Source: T1Sed10-7 sp041686695
Lineage (GTDB): Bacteria; Actinomycetota; Nitriliruptoria; Nitriliruptorales; Nitriliruptoraceae
Direction: 5' to 3'
NCBI GenBank assembly: GCA_041686695.1
Contig: JAWLDJ010000009.1
Location: forward strand, 1 to 46,639
Length of the DNA stretch: 46,639 nt
In this document: positions 15,829 to 23,628 of the stretch, one piece after another
How the letters are laid out: the number at the start of each line of letters is the position of its first letter
Numbering within the stretch: the stretch's first letter is position 1
Notes under the pieces: generated by a model
The model's input: the letters and a program-made list of their open reading frames with translations, nothing else
Told to the model about the DNA's origin: nothing
Database searches by the model: none
Program-made: the position numbers and the translations under genes

Positions 15829-15956
15829 GTCATCACCGTGAGCATCGCTGCAGCCACGAGGGCCGCGACGGCCAGGACCCCGAGCCCGACGGCGACGAGG
15901 TAGCCCATACCTCGTGCCCGCTCCCGCCAGAAGCCGCCACGGTGCCCGCGGATCAT
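15825..15956 (-). CDS. 43-aa single-span membrane protein between trkA and trkH
   Basis: This is a short gene. It starts at ATG 15956-15954, which overlaps the trkA stop (ATGA), and ends in TGA 15827-15825, which overlaps the trkH start (GTGA). The first 16 residues are strongly basic and aromatic (MIRGHRGGFWRERARG). A single hydrophobic helix follows (YLVAVGLGVLAVAALVAA) and the protein ends MLTVMT. By the positive-inside rule the N-terminus is cytoplasmic. Overlap on both sides with genes of one complex suggests a small accessory subunit of the Trk channel, comparable in principle to KdpF in Kdp. I know of no described Trk subunit of this kind. An untranslated linker is the alternative, but a chance open frame fitting both overlaps exactly and forming a clean helix is unlikely. 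Confidence 0.72.
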   Translation of the reverse strand: MIRGHRGGFWRERARGMGYLVAVGLGVLAVAALVAAAMLTVMT

Positions 15957-16618
15957 CGCTTGCGTCCGAGCAGCGCCTCGCTCATGCGTTCCTCGAGCTC
16001 GGGCGTGGTCAGCGCCACGACCTCGTCACCGGGTTGCAGTGTGGTCGAGCCCTGTGGGATCACCGTCTCGTTGCCGCGGAAGATGGCCACCACGATCGAC
16101 TCCGCCGGCAGGTCCAGCTCCGAGAGTGGACGAGGGTGGCGTGCCGGCGCGCCCTCGGGCACGCGGAGCTCCACGAGCTGGACGCGGCCACCCTTGAGGC
16201 TCGTGAGGTGGATCAGCTCGCCCACGGAGAACTCGTTCTCGAGCAGCTCGGAGATCAGCCGGGTCGAGGAGACCGGCTCGATGCCGAGCTTGGCGAAGAT
16301 CTCCACGTTCTTCGGGGTGTTCACACGACTGATCGCGCGCCGCACGCCGAACTCGATCTTCGCGAGCTGACAGGCGACGAGGTTGTCGTCGTCCTCGTGG
16401 GTGGTGGCCACGAAGGCATCGGCCCGGTCCGTGTGGGCCTGCTCCTGGTACCGGACGTCGCAGGCGTCGCCCTCGATCACCAGGACGTCGGTCTCCACGA
16501 CCAGTTGCTCGCAACGGCTGGCCTTGCGTTCGATGACGGTCACCTCGTGACCCTTCTCGAACATGTCGCGAGCGATGTAGCGGCCGATGCGCCCGCCGCC
16601 GACGATCACCAGGTACAT
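15953..16618 (-). CDS. trkA: TrkA-type potassium channel regulatory protein (second of two)
   Basis: 221 aa, one RCK_N (Rossmann) plus one RCK_C domain. GGGRIGRYIARDM near residue 7 is the dinucleotide motif, with the acidic end of strand 2 as VIERK. IEGDACD and THEDDDNLVACQLAK follow as in TrkA/KtrA. The C-terminal TrkA-C domain covers about 140-215 (LQPGDEVVALTTPE). It forms part of the cytoplasmic gating ring on TrkH. It starts 3 bases after the first trkA, with GGGAGG 8 bases upstream. Its stop overlaps the 43-aa gene. Confidence 0.93.
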   Translation of the reverse strand: MYLVIVGGGRIGRYIARDMFEKGHEVTVIERKASRCEQLVVETDVLVIEGDACDVRYQEQAHTDRADAFVATTHEDDDNLVACQLAKIEFGVRRAISRVNTPKNVEIFAKLGIEPVSSTRLISELLENEFSVGELIHLTSLKGGRVQLVELRVPEGAPARHPRPLSELDLPAESIVVAIFRGNETVIPQGSTTLQPGDEVVALTTPELEERMSEALLGRKR

Positions 16619-16621
16619 GGC

Positions 16622-17302
16622 TCAGGCCTCCCTGGCGCGATCACGGTCGAAGGGCTCGCGGACGAGCCCGGAGACCCGGCGGGCAGCAGCGGGCTTCATC
16701 GCCGCGGTGAGCACGTCGTCGCGCTCGAGCCGGTCGGTGCGGTCGGGGACGAAGGTCCGGGTGCCGCGGCGGACGGCGGCGATGCGCAGCAACCCGTCCT
16801 GTTCGAACTCCTCCACGGTCATCGCGTGGCCACCGGTATCGAGCTCCAGATCCACCATCACGATGTCGGTGTCGGTGAAGTGCACGTGCAGCGGGTAGCT
16901 CTCCTCGCGGAACTCGTTCAGGAAGAGCTTGGCGATGACACCGGTTGAGGAGACGTAGCGCACCCCGAGCTTGCGGTAGACCTCCTCGCGCTCGGGGTTG
17001 AACAGCCGAGCGATCGTGCGTTCCACGTCGTAGAGGTGGGTCGCGATCTCCACCGCCATCAGGTTCGCGTTGTCGGAGCGCATCACGGCGATCAGACCGT
17101 CCGCCCGGTCGACACCGGCCTGTTCGAGAACGTCGCGGTCGGTGCAGTCACCGATGACCGTCTCGCCGTTGAAGCCGCTGCCGAGGCGGTCGAAGGCCAG
17201 CGGATCGTTGTCCACCACGACCACGTCGGTGTCGGCGTCGCGGGACAGCTGCTCCGCGATCTCCGCACCGAGACGGCCACAGCCGCCGATGATGATGTGC
17301 AC
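16622..17302 (-). CDS. trkA: TrkA-type potassium channel regulatory protein (first of two)
   Basis: 226 aa, single RCK_N plus RCK_C. The glycine motif is GGCGRLGAEIAEQL with acidic VVVDND; IGDCTDRDVLEQAGVDRADGLIAVMRSDNANLM follows. The TrkA-C domain ends DRLERDDVLTAAMKP. Two single-RCK proteins encoded in tandem correspond to the CeoB/CeoC pair of mycobacteria and together replace the double-RCK TrkA of E. coli. GTG 17302 has GAGGA 5 bases upstream. It is the first gene of the operon; the leader carries a perfect 10-base inverted repeat (17381-17409). Confidence 0.92.
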   Translation of the reverse strand: MHIIIGGCGRLGAEIAEQLSRDADTDVVVVDNDPLAFDRLGSGFNGETVIGDCTDRDVLEQAGVDRADGLIAVMRSDNANLMAVEIATHLYDVERTIARLFNPEREEVYRKLGVRYVSSTGVIAKLFLNEFREESYPLHVHFTDTDIVMVDLELDTGGHAMTVEEFEQDGLLRIAAVRRGTRTFVPDRTDRLERDDVLTAAMKPAAARRVSGLVREPFDRDRAREA

Positions 17303-17380
17303 GTCGTCCTCGTCGCACCGGGCGGGCCGCGGCGACCTCCCGGCACCCTCGTGGGGCGGGGTCGAAGCGTCCGGCGCGCG

Positions 17381-17409
17381 CGAGCCCGGTCGTCGTGTGA
17401 CCGGGCTCG
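17381..17409. promoter_or_regulatory. Perfect 10-base inverted repeat between trkA and ispH
   Basis: CGAGCCCGGT (17381-17390) and ACCGGGCTCG (17400-17409) are exact reverse complements around 9 bases. A minus-strand -10-like CATACT (17421-17416) would start the trk transcript right at this repeat, so it is either an operator or a 5' leader hairpin of the potassium operon. Confidence 0.5.
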
Positions 17410-17453
17410 GCCGTCAGTATGCCGCAGCCGGTGGGTCCGGTGCACGACCTCGG

Positions 17454-17459
17454 TACCCT
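17454..17459 (+). promoter_or_regulatory. -10 hexamer for a leaderless ispH mRNA
   Basis: TACCCT ends 6 bases before the ispH ATG at 17466, and no Shine-Dalgarno sequence is present. That is the geometry of actinobacterial leaderless transcripts. Confidence 0.45.
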
Positions 17460-17465
17460 CGCCGC

Positions 17466-18425
17466 ATGACTCCTCACACGCTCCTGCTCGCTGCCCCGCG
17501 TGGTTTCTGCGCCGGGGTCGACCGCGCCGTGCTCATCGTGGAGAAGGCGCTGGAGGCCTACGGGGCCCCGGTGTACGTCCGCCACGAGATCGTGCACAAC
17601 ACCCACGTGGTCGAGACGCTCCGGCGCAAGGGGGCGGTGTTCGTCGAGGACGAGACCGAGGTCCCCGAGGGCGCCGTGATCGTGTTCTCCGCCCACGGCA
17701 GCCCACCGGAGGCCTTCGAGAACTCGCGCCGGCTCGGACACACCCTGATCGACGCCACCTGTCCGCTGGTGACCAAGGTGCACCAGGAGGCTCGTCGCTA
17801 CGCCCGCGACGCCATGGACATCGTGATGATCGGGCACGCCGGCCACCAGGAGGTGGTGGGCACGACCGGGCAGGCGGCCGACCGGATCCGGCTGGTCGAG
17901 ACCGCGGACGACGTGGATGCGCTCGAGTTCGAGGACGACCGCCAGGTCACCTACATCACGCAGACGACCCTGTCGATGGACGAGACCGCGGACGTCGTGG
18001 CTCGCCTGAACCAGCGGTTCCCCGGGCTCAAACAGCCCAAGAGCGACGACATCTGCTACGCGACGCAGAACCGACAGGACGCGGTCAAGGAGCTGGCGAC
18101 CCGGTGCGATCTGGTCCTGGTCGTCGGCTCGCAGACCTCCTCGAACTCCAAGCGCCTGGTCGAGGTCAGCGCGGACCGCTCCGTACCGGCACACCTGATC
18201 GACGATGCGTCCGAGATCGACGAGGCCTGGTTCGACGGGGTCGGCACGGTCGGGCTGACCTCCGGCGCCTCCGCGCCCGAGGTGCTGGTCGAGGAGGTCA
18301 TCGACTGGTTCAAGCAGCGCGGGCTGGAGACCGTCGACACGGTGATGGTCGTCGACGAGGACGTGGAGTTCGCGATGCCGGCGAACCTGGCTCGTCGCCT
18401 GTCGGAGCAGCGTGCCACCGGTTGA
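17466..18425 (+). CDS. ispH: 4-hydroxy-3-methylbut-2-enyl diphosphate reductase
   Basis: 319 aa. This is the last enzyme of the MEP isoprenoid pathway, an iron-sulfur protein that yields IPP and DMAPP. The three cluster cysteines are in PRGFCAGVDRA (C15), DATCPLVTKVH (near 99) and DICYATQNRQ (near 197). Substrate-binding histidines are in RHEIVHN, AHGSPPE and GHAGHQEV. The catalytic Glu region is TQTTLSMDET, and SSNSKRL is the phosphate-binding Ser-x-Asn motif. The start at ATG 17466 gives the family N-terminus. The reading frame is open far upstream but overlaps the trk leader. Confidence 0.96.
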   Translation: MTPHTLLLAAPRGFCAGVDRAVLIVEKALEAYGAPVYVRHEIVHNTHVVETLRRKGAVFVEDETEVPEGAVIVFSAHGSPPEAFENSRRLGHTLIDATCPLVTKVHQEARRYARDAMDIVMIGHAGHQEVVGTTGQAADRIRLVETADDVDALEFEDDRQVTYITQTTLSMDETADVVARLNQRFPGLKQPKSDDICYATQNRQDAVKELATRCDLVLVVGSQTSSNSKRLVEVSADRSVPAHLIDDASEIDEAWFDGVGTVGLTSGASAPEVLVEEVIDWFKQRGLETVDTVMVVDEDVEFAMPANLARRLSEQRATG

Positions 18426-18462
18426 GCCACGTTCCGGGCCTCGCGGGAGAGCTGCCGAGCCC

Positions 18463-19620
18463 TCAGTCCCCGACGGGGCGATCGCGAGCGGCCACGTAGG
18501 CCTCCCACAGCGGCGCCGCGAGCAGGCCGGTCTGCCAGTCGCGCAACCCCGCCAGGGCGCACAGTTCCTGCCCGTCGCTCGGCGCGCCGTCCACCGCGGC
18601 CCACAGCACCTTCGACGGGCACAGCACCCCGGCCGGTAGCCCGTGCGCCTCGGCGACCGCCGCACGACGCGTGCGCAGCGCATCGAAGATGGTGCGCTCG
18701 GTCTCGCTCCACCGGGCGCTCGGCGGCTTGGCGATCGGCTCCGCCGCCAGTCCGACCTCCACGGCGGCGAACAGCTCGTCCGCGTGCTCGCGCAGGAGGC
18801 TCCGCCGCCGGGGTGAGCGGCGCACGAGCTGCGCGGGCGTGCGTGGCGGATCGATCGCGAGGTCGCGCAGGACCTCGTCGTGGACGAGCCGGTTCGGGGC
18901 GATGTCGTGGGCGCGGGCCTCGGCCTCCCGTGCCTCCCACAACGCCCGTAGGAGGGCGCGCTGGCGCGGATCGAGCCGGCCGGCGCCCTTGACCCGCGTC
19001 CAGTCGCGGGTGTCGCCGCCACTGCGGTCTCTGGTGGCCGCCAGCTCCTCCTCGTACCAGCCACGGCGCCCGGCCTGGTCCAGGCGTGCCGCCAGCGCCG
19101 CCCACAGCGCGGGCAGGTGGACCACGTCGCCGGCGGCGTAGGCCGCCATGTCGGCGGGCAACGGGCGCTGCTCCCAGTCGGCGCGCTGGAACGACTCCTT
19201 CTCGGTACTCAGCTCCACGCCGAGCACCTCGCTGAGCAGCTTCGACAGCCCCGTCGGCAGGCCGAGCAGCGTGGCCGCGATCGCGGTGTCGGCGACCCGG
19301 CCCGGCCTGACCCCGAGGCGGGCCAGCGGCTCCAGGTCGTTGTCCGCCGCGTGCAGGACGGCGAGGTGCTGCTCGTCGAGCAGGGCATCGAGCTGCGGCA
19401 GCTCGGGCAGGGCGACCGCGTCGAGCAGCACGCAGTGGTCGCCCGCACCCACCTGGATCAGCGCTGCCCGGCGGAAGTAGCGGTCCGCGTCGGCCCGTTC
19501 GACGTCGACACCGACCACCTCGACGTCGACCGCGGCGAGTCCGGCCCGCACCCGTGCGGGTTCGTCCACGAACGTGATGGTGGGCGCGACCGCGGTGCGG
19601 GTGCCATCCTGTGCAGCCAC
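18463..19620 (-). CDS. RNase D-like 3'-5' exonuclease with HRDC domains
   Basis: 385 aa. The N-terminal DEDDy exonuclease domain has VGVDVERADADRYFRRAALIQVG (motif I, D-x-E), LHAADNDLEPL (motif II) and YAAGDVVHL (motif III, Y-x3-D). The C-terminal half holds two HRDC-like helical domains (near 210-290 and 310-380). The family trims structured RNA 3' ends, including tRNA precursors. GTG 19620 is chosen because it gives the family start and lies 25 bases after a minus-strand TAGCCT; the frame stays open to 19743, into the neighbouring promoter. It is convergent with ispH. Confidence 0.9.
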   Translation of the reverse strand: MAAQDGTRTAVAPTITFVDEPARVRAGLAAVDVEVVGVDVERADADRYFRRAALIQVGAGDHCVLLDAVALPELPQLDALLDEQHLAVLHAADNDLEPLARLGVRPGRVADTAIAATLLGLPTGLSKLLSEVLGVELSTEKESFQRADWEQRPLPADMAAYAAGDVVHLPALWAALAARLDQAGRRGWYEEELAATRDRSGGDTRDWTRVKGAGRLDPRQRALLRALWEAREAEARAHDIAPNRLVHDEVLRDLAIDPPRTPAQLVRRSPRRRSLLREHADELFAAVEVGLAAEPIAKPPSARWSETERTIFDALRTRRAAVAEAHGLPAGVLCPSKVLWAAVDGAPSDGQELCALAGLRDWQTGLLAAPLWEAYVAARDRPVGD

Positions 19621-19651
19621 GCGCTCGGTCCGGTTCGCTCGGGGGCCCCGC

Positions 19652-19657
19652 AGGCTA
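19652..19657 (-). promoter_or_regulatory. Putative -10 of the RNase D-like gene
   Basis: Minus-strand TAGCCT, about 32 bases before GTG 19620. It is the same hexamer type found before other genes in the window. Confidence 0.35.
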
Positions 19658-19735
19658 GCCGTGGCTGGCCACCGGTCCGGCCGAGGGGGCCGCGTCGGAT
19701 CCACCTCGCGCCACGATGTGAGCCCAGGAGCTGCG

Positions 19736-21133
19736 ATGACCACCGCCCGGCAAGCGCCACCGACCCTGCTGTGCGTGCACCCTCACCCCGACGACGAATC
19801 GATCGCCTGTGGCGGGGTGCTGGCACGGGCAGCGGATGCCGGGGTACGCACGGTCGTGGTGACCTGCACCGGGGGCGAGGAGGGTGAGAACCTCGCCGGC
19901 ATCGATCTCGGTACCGATGACCTGGTCGTGCACCGTCGCCGTGAGCTGGCCGCCGCCCTGGCCATCCTGGGGGTCCAGCGTCACCACGAACTCGGGTACC
20001 GCGACAGCGGCATGGCCGGCACGTCCAGCAACGAACACCCCGACAGCTTCGCCCGAGCCGACGTCGAGGTGGCGGCGGCGCGTCTGGCGGCGATCATCCG
20101 CTCGGAACGCCCGCAGGTCGTGGTCTCCGACGATGCCCAGGGGACCTACGGGCATCCCGACCACGTCCAGGCGCACCGCGTCACCGTCCGGGCCGTGGAG
20201 CTCGCCGCCGACCCACACGCGCCGGTCGCCGGGCCGGTGTGGCGGGTCAGCAAGCGCTACAGCCACACCCTGGGCAAGGGGCGGCTGCTGGCTGGCCACC
20301 GGGCGTTGCTGGCCGCAGGGCTGCCCTCGCCCTTCGGTGACGCCGTGGTCGACCGTGTGGAGGAACTCCCGCTCGGCACCCCCGACGAGCAGGTCACGAC
20401 CGAGGTGGACGTCGGGGCGTGGTTGGAGCGCAAGCGGGCCGCGATGGCGGCCCACCGCAGCCAGATCGGTCCCGACTCGTTCTTCCTGAACACCCCCGAG
20501 GAGCTGGCCTCCTCGATGTTCGCCACCGAGCAGTTCGTGCTGGAGGACGGTCGACCCGGCGGCGACGGGCTCCCGGAGAACGATCTGTTCGCCGGGGTCG
20601 CGCCCGCGCCGGTGAGCGCGGTCACCCCGTCGCCCGCGTCCTTCCGGGCGGCGATGGGCCGCTTCCTGACCGGGGTGGCCATCATGACCACCGAGGTCGA
20701 CGGTGCGCCGCACGGTATGACCGCCAACGCCGTCAGCTCGGTGTCGCTCACCCCCCCGCTCGTGCTGGTCTGCGTCGAGCGGACCGCGCACATGGCCGAT
20801 GCCGTCGCCGCAGCGGGGGTGTTCGCGCTGAGCTTCCTCGCTGAGGACCAGGCGGCGATCTCCGACCGGTTCGCGGATCCCTCACGTGGGCAGGGCGAGG
20901 TCGAGTTCGACGGCGTGGCCTTCGGCACCGCCGTCACCGGCGCACGGGTGCTGGCCGGTGCGACCGGTTTCGTCGACTGCTCCGTGGACAGCATCACCGT
21001 GGCCGGTGACCACCTCATCGTGGTCGGCGAGGTGGTGGCGGTCGGGACGGGGGGCGAGGAGGCCGCGCCGCTGGCCTACTTCCAGGGCGGTTACGGTCGC
21101 TATCGAGCCGCCATCGACGTCGACGCGACCTGA
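19736..21133 (+). CDS. Fusion: PIG-L (MshB/Mca-type) deacetylase plus flavin reductase domain
   Basis: 465 aa, two domains. Residues 1-285 are a PIG-L zinc deacetylase with HPHPDDES (H17, D20), TCTGGEEGEN and GHPDHVQAH (H140/H143). These are the zinc and catalytic elements of MshB/Mca enzymes that cut GlcNAc-Ins or mycothiol conjugates. Residues about 300-465 are a flavin reductase-like FMN-binding split barrel (FRAAMGRFLTGVAIMTTEVDG, GMTANAVSSVSLTPPLVLVCV, FQGGYGRY). A short Pro/Ala linker joins them without a stop or frameshift. AGGAG lies 5 bases before ATG 19736. The combination suggests thiol or xenobiotic detoxification linked to flavin reduction; this is inference, and I do not know this fusion as a characterised enzyme. 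Confidence 0.85.
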   Translation: MTTARQAPPTLLCVHPHPDDESIACGGVLARAADAGVRTVVVTCTGGEEGENLAGIDLGTDDLVVHRRRELAAALAILGVQRHHELGYRDSGMAGTSSNEHPDSFARADVEVAAARLAAIIRSERPQVVVSDDAQGTYGHPDHVQAHRVTVRAVELAADPHAPVAGPVWRVSKRYSHTLGKGRLLAGHRALLAAGLPSPFGDAVVDRVEELPLGTPDEQVTTEVDVGAWLERKRAAMAAHRSQIGPDSFFLNTPEELASSMFATEQFVLEDGRPGGDGLPENDLFAGVAPAPVSAVTPSPASFRAAMGRFLTGVAIMTTEVDGAPHGMTANAVSSVSLTPPLVLVCVERTAHMADAVAAAGVFALSFLAEDQAAISDRFADPSRGQGEVEFDGVAFGTAVTGARVLAGATGFVDCSVDSITVAGDHLIVVGEVVAVGTGGEEAAPLAYFQGGYGRYRAAIDVDAT

Positions 21134-21143
21134 GGGGGATCCG

Positions 21144-21548
21144 ATGCCGCGACGGACCTACGAGTTGGACACCACCGGTCGACGGGTCATCGACGTCACC
21201 GACCAGTGCGCCCGGTTCGCGGCCGAGCAGGACGGCGACGGCCTCCTCCACGTCTTCCTGCCCCATGCGACCGCAGGACTGGCACTGATGGAGACGGGCG
21301 CCGGCTCCGATGCGGACCTCGCGGACCACCTCGACGAGCTCCTGCCCCGCGACGACCGCTGGCGCCACCAGCACGGCAGTGCAGGCCACGGAGCCGACCA
21401 CGTCCTCCCGGCACTCGTCAGCCCGAGCCTGACCGTGCCGGTCGACGCGGGCCGTCTGGCACTCGGGACGTGGCAGTCCATCGTCGTCGTCGACACCAAC
21501 CAGGACAACCCACGACGGACGCTGCGGCTCACCTTCGTCGTCGGGTGA
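21144..21548 (+). CDS. YjbQ / UPF0047 family protein
   Basis: 134 aa. Family motifs: HATAGLALMETG (with a conserved His and Glu) and LGTWQSIVVVDTN near the C-terminus; a His-rich middle (WRHQHGSAGHGADHVLPAL) supplies the metal or phosphate site. YjbQ proteins are trimers, and E. coli YjbQ shows weak thiamine-phosphate synthase activity; the true role is unsettled. GAGGGGGAT lies just before ATG 21144. It starts 10 bases after the fusion gene, so the two are cotranscribed. Confidence 0.92.
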   Translation: MPRRTYELDTTGRRVIDVTDQCARFAAEQDGDGLLHVFLPHATAGLALMETGAGSDADLADHLDELLPRDDRWRHQHGSAGHGADHVLPALVSPSLTVPVDAGRLALGTWQSIVVVDTNQDNPRRTLRLTFVVG

Positions 21549-21581
21549 GGAACCCCGCGGCCGGTCGCGTGGCGACGCCGC

Positions 21582-22211
21582 TCAGTGCAGCGTGCCGAAC
21601 AGACGGTCGCCGAAATCCCCCAGACCCGGCACGATGTAGGCGTTGTCGTCGAGTTCGGGATCGATCGCCGCGGTGACGATCCGCACCGTGGGGTGGTCCT
21701 GCACGATCCGGTCGACGCCGGCTCGAGTGGCGACGACCGACAGGACGGTGACCTGCTCGGCGTCGTGGGCATCGAGGGCCGTGATGGCATCGCAGGCCGA
21801 GCCGCCGGTCGCCAGCATCGGTTCGAGCACCAGCACCCAGGCACCGCCCAGCGGCGGGATCTTCGCGTAGTAGCGGCGGGCCTGGTGCGTCTGTGGGTCA
21901 CGTTCCAGCCCGATCATCCCGACCAGTGCGGTGGGCAGGACGTCGTGGAGGCCGCCGAGCAGCCCGAGCCCGGCCCGGAGCACCGGGACCGCGACGATCG
22001 GGCGGCCTGGTCCGGTGGTGGTCGCGGTCGCCAGCGGCGTCTCGATGGTGCCGTCGGCGCGGGGCAGGTCCCGGGTCGCCGCGAGCGCCAGGATCGATCC
22101 CAAGCGGCGGGCGTGGTGGCGGAAGTGCTCCGGTGTGGTCCGGGCATCGCGGAGCGCGGCGAGCTGGAGCCCGGCGATCGGGTCGTCATCGAGGACGGTG
22201 ACCTGCGACAC
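21582..22211 (-). CDS. upp: Uracil phosphoribosyltransferase
   Basis: 209 aa, standard length. It salvages uracil plus PRPP to UMP. The PRPP loop is VLVLEPMLATGGSACDAI. The family C-terminus is YIVPGLGDFGDRLFGT, with uracil-binding Gly-Asp-Phe-Gly. PVLRAGLGLL is the PRPP 5'-phosphate/dimer element. Start GTG 22211 follows GAGGTCACC. It is divergent from the lipoprotein gene with a symmetric -10 between them, and convergent with yjbQ. Confidence 0.95.
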   Translation of the reverse strand: MSQVTVLDDDPIAGLQLAALRDARTTPEHFRHHARRLGSILALAATRDLPRADGTIETPLATATTTGPGRPIVAVPVLRAGLGLLGGLHDVLPTALVGMIGLERDPQTHQARRYYAKIPPLGGAWVLVLEPMLATGGSACDAITALDAHDAEQVTVLSVVATRAGVDRIVQDHPTVRIVTAAIDPELDDNAYIVPGLGDFGDRLFGTLH

Positions 22212-22261
22212 GGTGACCTCACGGGGTGGGGAGTGAGCAACGGGTGGGCGATCGACGTGGG

Positions 22262-22268
22262 TAGCCTA
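22262..22268. promoter_or_regulatory. Symmetric -10 element between upp and the lipoprotein gene
   Basis: TAGCCTA contains TAGCCT on the plus strand (22262-22267) and TAGGCT on the minus strand (22268-22263). Both match the local -10 type, and both downstream genes lie 50-60 bases away. Confidence 0.45.
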
Positions 22269-22316
22269 GGTCCGACGTCCCGACAGGCGGGGACCGAGCC
22301 GACGGACGGGTGGGGC

Positions 22317-23513
22317 ATGCCGCCAGGTGCGAGCGTGACGCGGCCGGGGACGCTGTGGTCGCCTGGCGCTGCGGCCGCATCGGCCGCCAGGATCGTGGTG
22401 TTCCTCGGGGCGGTCCTGTCGCTGGTGTCCTGCACCCCGGGCGCGCCTGCAGAGGCGCCACCGACCGCCGAGGCCCCGCCGATCGAGGAGCCGGTCGCGG
22501 CCCCGGCGGGACGTGCGGTCGAGGTCGTGCTGCCCGCACGGGGGAAGCTGGCCCCGCCGGTCGCCGCAGGTCTCGAGGCCCGTCTCGAGGCCCTCGCCGC
22601 CGGTCTGCCGGAGGAGATCGACTCGCTGGTGGTGCGAACGCCCGACGATGAGGCGTTCGTCCCGGATCTGCTCGAGCTGGCGGCAGCCGAGGGTGCCGGG
22701 CTGGTCTGCGCGCTCGGCCCACAGGTGGCCGACGGGGCCGATCGGACCGCGGTCCGTCACGGCGCGACGCGGGTGTGCGCCATGCCCGTGGCCCTGCCGG
22801 TCCTCGACGACGAACGCACCATCGAACCGACGCCGGCGGTCCGTGTCGACGTCCCCGTCGAGGAGCTCGGGTTCCTCGCCGGCGTCGCGGCGCGGACGGC
22901 CGCCCGTGGTGCGGTGGCCGAGGCCGACGCCGAGGCCGACGCCGCCGACGAGGAGGCCCAGCCCGAGGGGTCGATGGCCGAGCCGGAGAGCGCCGGGCCC
23001 CGGGTCGCACTGCTGCTCGGTGGCGACGAGTTGCCGGGCGCCCGGTTCCGTTCCGGCTTGCTCGAGGGGCTCGGGCCGGTCGAGGTCATCGAGCCGGCGA
23101 CCTCGAACGCTCCACCGGGGGAGGCCCTCGAGGAGGTCCTGGCGGCCGGTGCCCAGGTCGTGGTGGTGGACGGCGGGTCGGAGGCCGGGCAGATCGTCGC
23201 CGCGCTCGACGGGCGGGCCGAGGTCGTCGGCCCGGTCGACCTGTGGGGCGACGACCTGCCGCCAGAGGTCGCCCTGGCCTACCGGCTGCGGTGGGAGGTG
23301 ATCGTCTCGGTGGTGATCGACAGCTTCGCCGGGTCGGATGAGCTCGCGGGACCGGTGCTGCTCGGGACGCAGGACGAGGTGCTCGAGTTGGCCGCGGGGC
23401 CGGGCCAGGTGGCCACCCTCGCGGCGGTGGAGTCGGCACGATCGGAGCTCGCCATCGATGACGATCCCCGGGCACCGTTGCCGGACGAAGGTCCACGCGA
23501 CGCCGTGCGGTGA
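22317..23513 (+). CDS. Probable lipoprotein, BMP/periplasmic-binding-like fold
   Basis: About 398 aa from ATG 22317 (after GGGTGGGG); GTG 22335 is an alternative. A hydrophobic signal segment ends in the lipobox LSLVSC with the lipidated Cys at residue 39. A Pro/Glu/Ala linker follows. The mature part has the alternating strand/helix pattern of a type I binding protein. Blocks such as EELGFLAGVAAR, VALLLGGDELPGARFRSGLLEGL and VVVVDGGSEAGQIVAAL recall BmpA/Med nucleoside-binding lipoproteins, but identity to the family is weak by eye. An acidic repeat insert lies near residues 201-225. No transporter genes are adjacent, so the ligand is unknown. Next to upp a nucleoside-related role is possible, but that is a guess. 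Confidence 0.65.
   Translation: MPPGASVTRPGTLWSPGAAAASAARIVVFLGAVLSLVSCTPGAPAEAPPTAEAPPIEEPVAAPAGRAVEVVLPARGKLAPPVAAGLEARLEALAAGLPEEIDSLVVRTPDDEAFVPDLLELAAAEGAGLVCALGPQVADGADRTAVRHGATRVCAMPVALPVLDDERTIEPTPAVRVDVPVEELGFLAGVAARTAARGAVAEADAEADAADEEAQPEGSMAEPESAGPRVALLLGGDELPGARFRSGLLEGLGPVEVIEPATSNAPPGEALEEVLAAGAQVVVVDGGSEAGQIVAALDGRAEVVGPVDLWGDDLPPEVALAYRLRWEVIVSVVIDSFAGSDELAGPVLLGTQDEVLELAAGPGQVATLAAVESARSELAIDDDPRAPLPDEGPRDAVR
22920..22943 (+). repeat. 12-base coding repeat (acidic Glu-Ala-Asp-Ala insert)
   Basis: GAGGCCGACGCC occurs twice in tandem and is followed by a degenerate continuation. It encodes EADAEADA in the lipoprotein, a probable slippage-grown surface loop. Confidence 0.6.
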
Positions 23514-23520
23514 ACCGACC

Positions 23521-23526
23521 TAGGCT
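23521..23526 (+). promoter_or_regulatory. Putative pyk -10 hexamer
   Basis: TAGGCT starts 7 bases after the stop of the lipoprotein gene and about 108 bases before the pyk start. It is identical to the hexamers before the aminopeptidase gene (41638) and ppk (minus strand). Confidence 0.4.
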
Positions 23527-23628
23527 GGCGGCCACCTACCCCGACCGGCGACCTCTCGTGCATGCCGACGGCCCGTGTCCCGTCCGCGCCCGGCCCGCCG
23601 TGTCCGCCGTCTGTCGATGAGGAGCATC

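Noticed and set aside
17303..17465. c-di-AMP (ydaO) riboswitch before the trk operon
   Set aside because: The leader is about 107 bases with one simple inverted repeat; I could not find the conserved multi-helix core.
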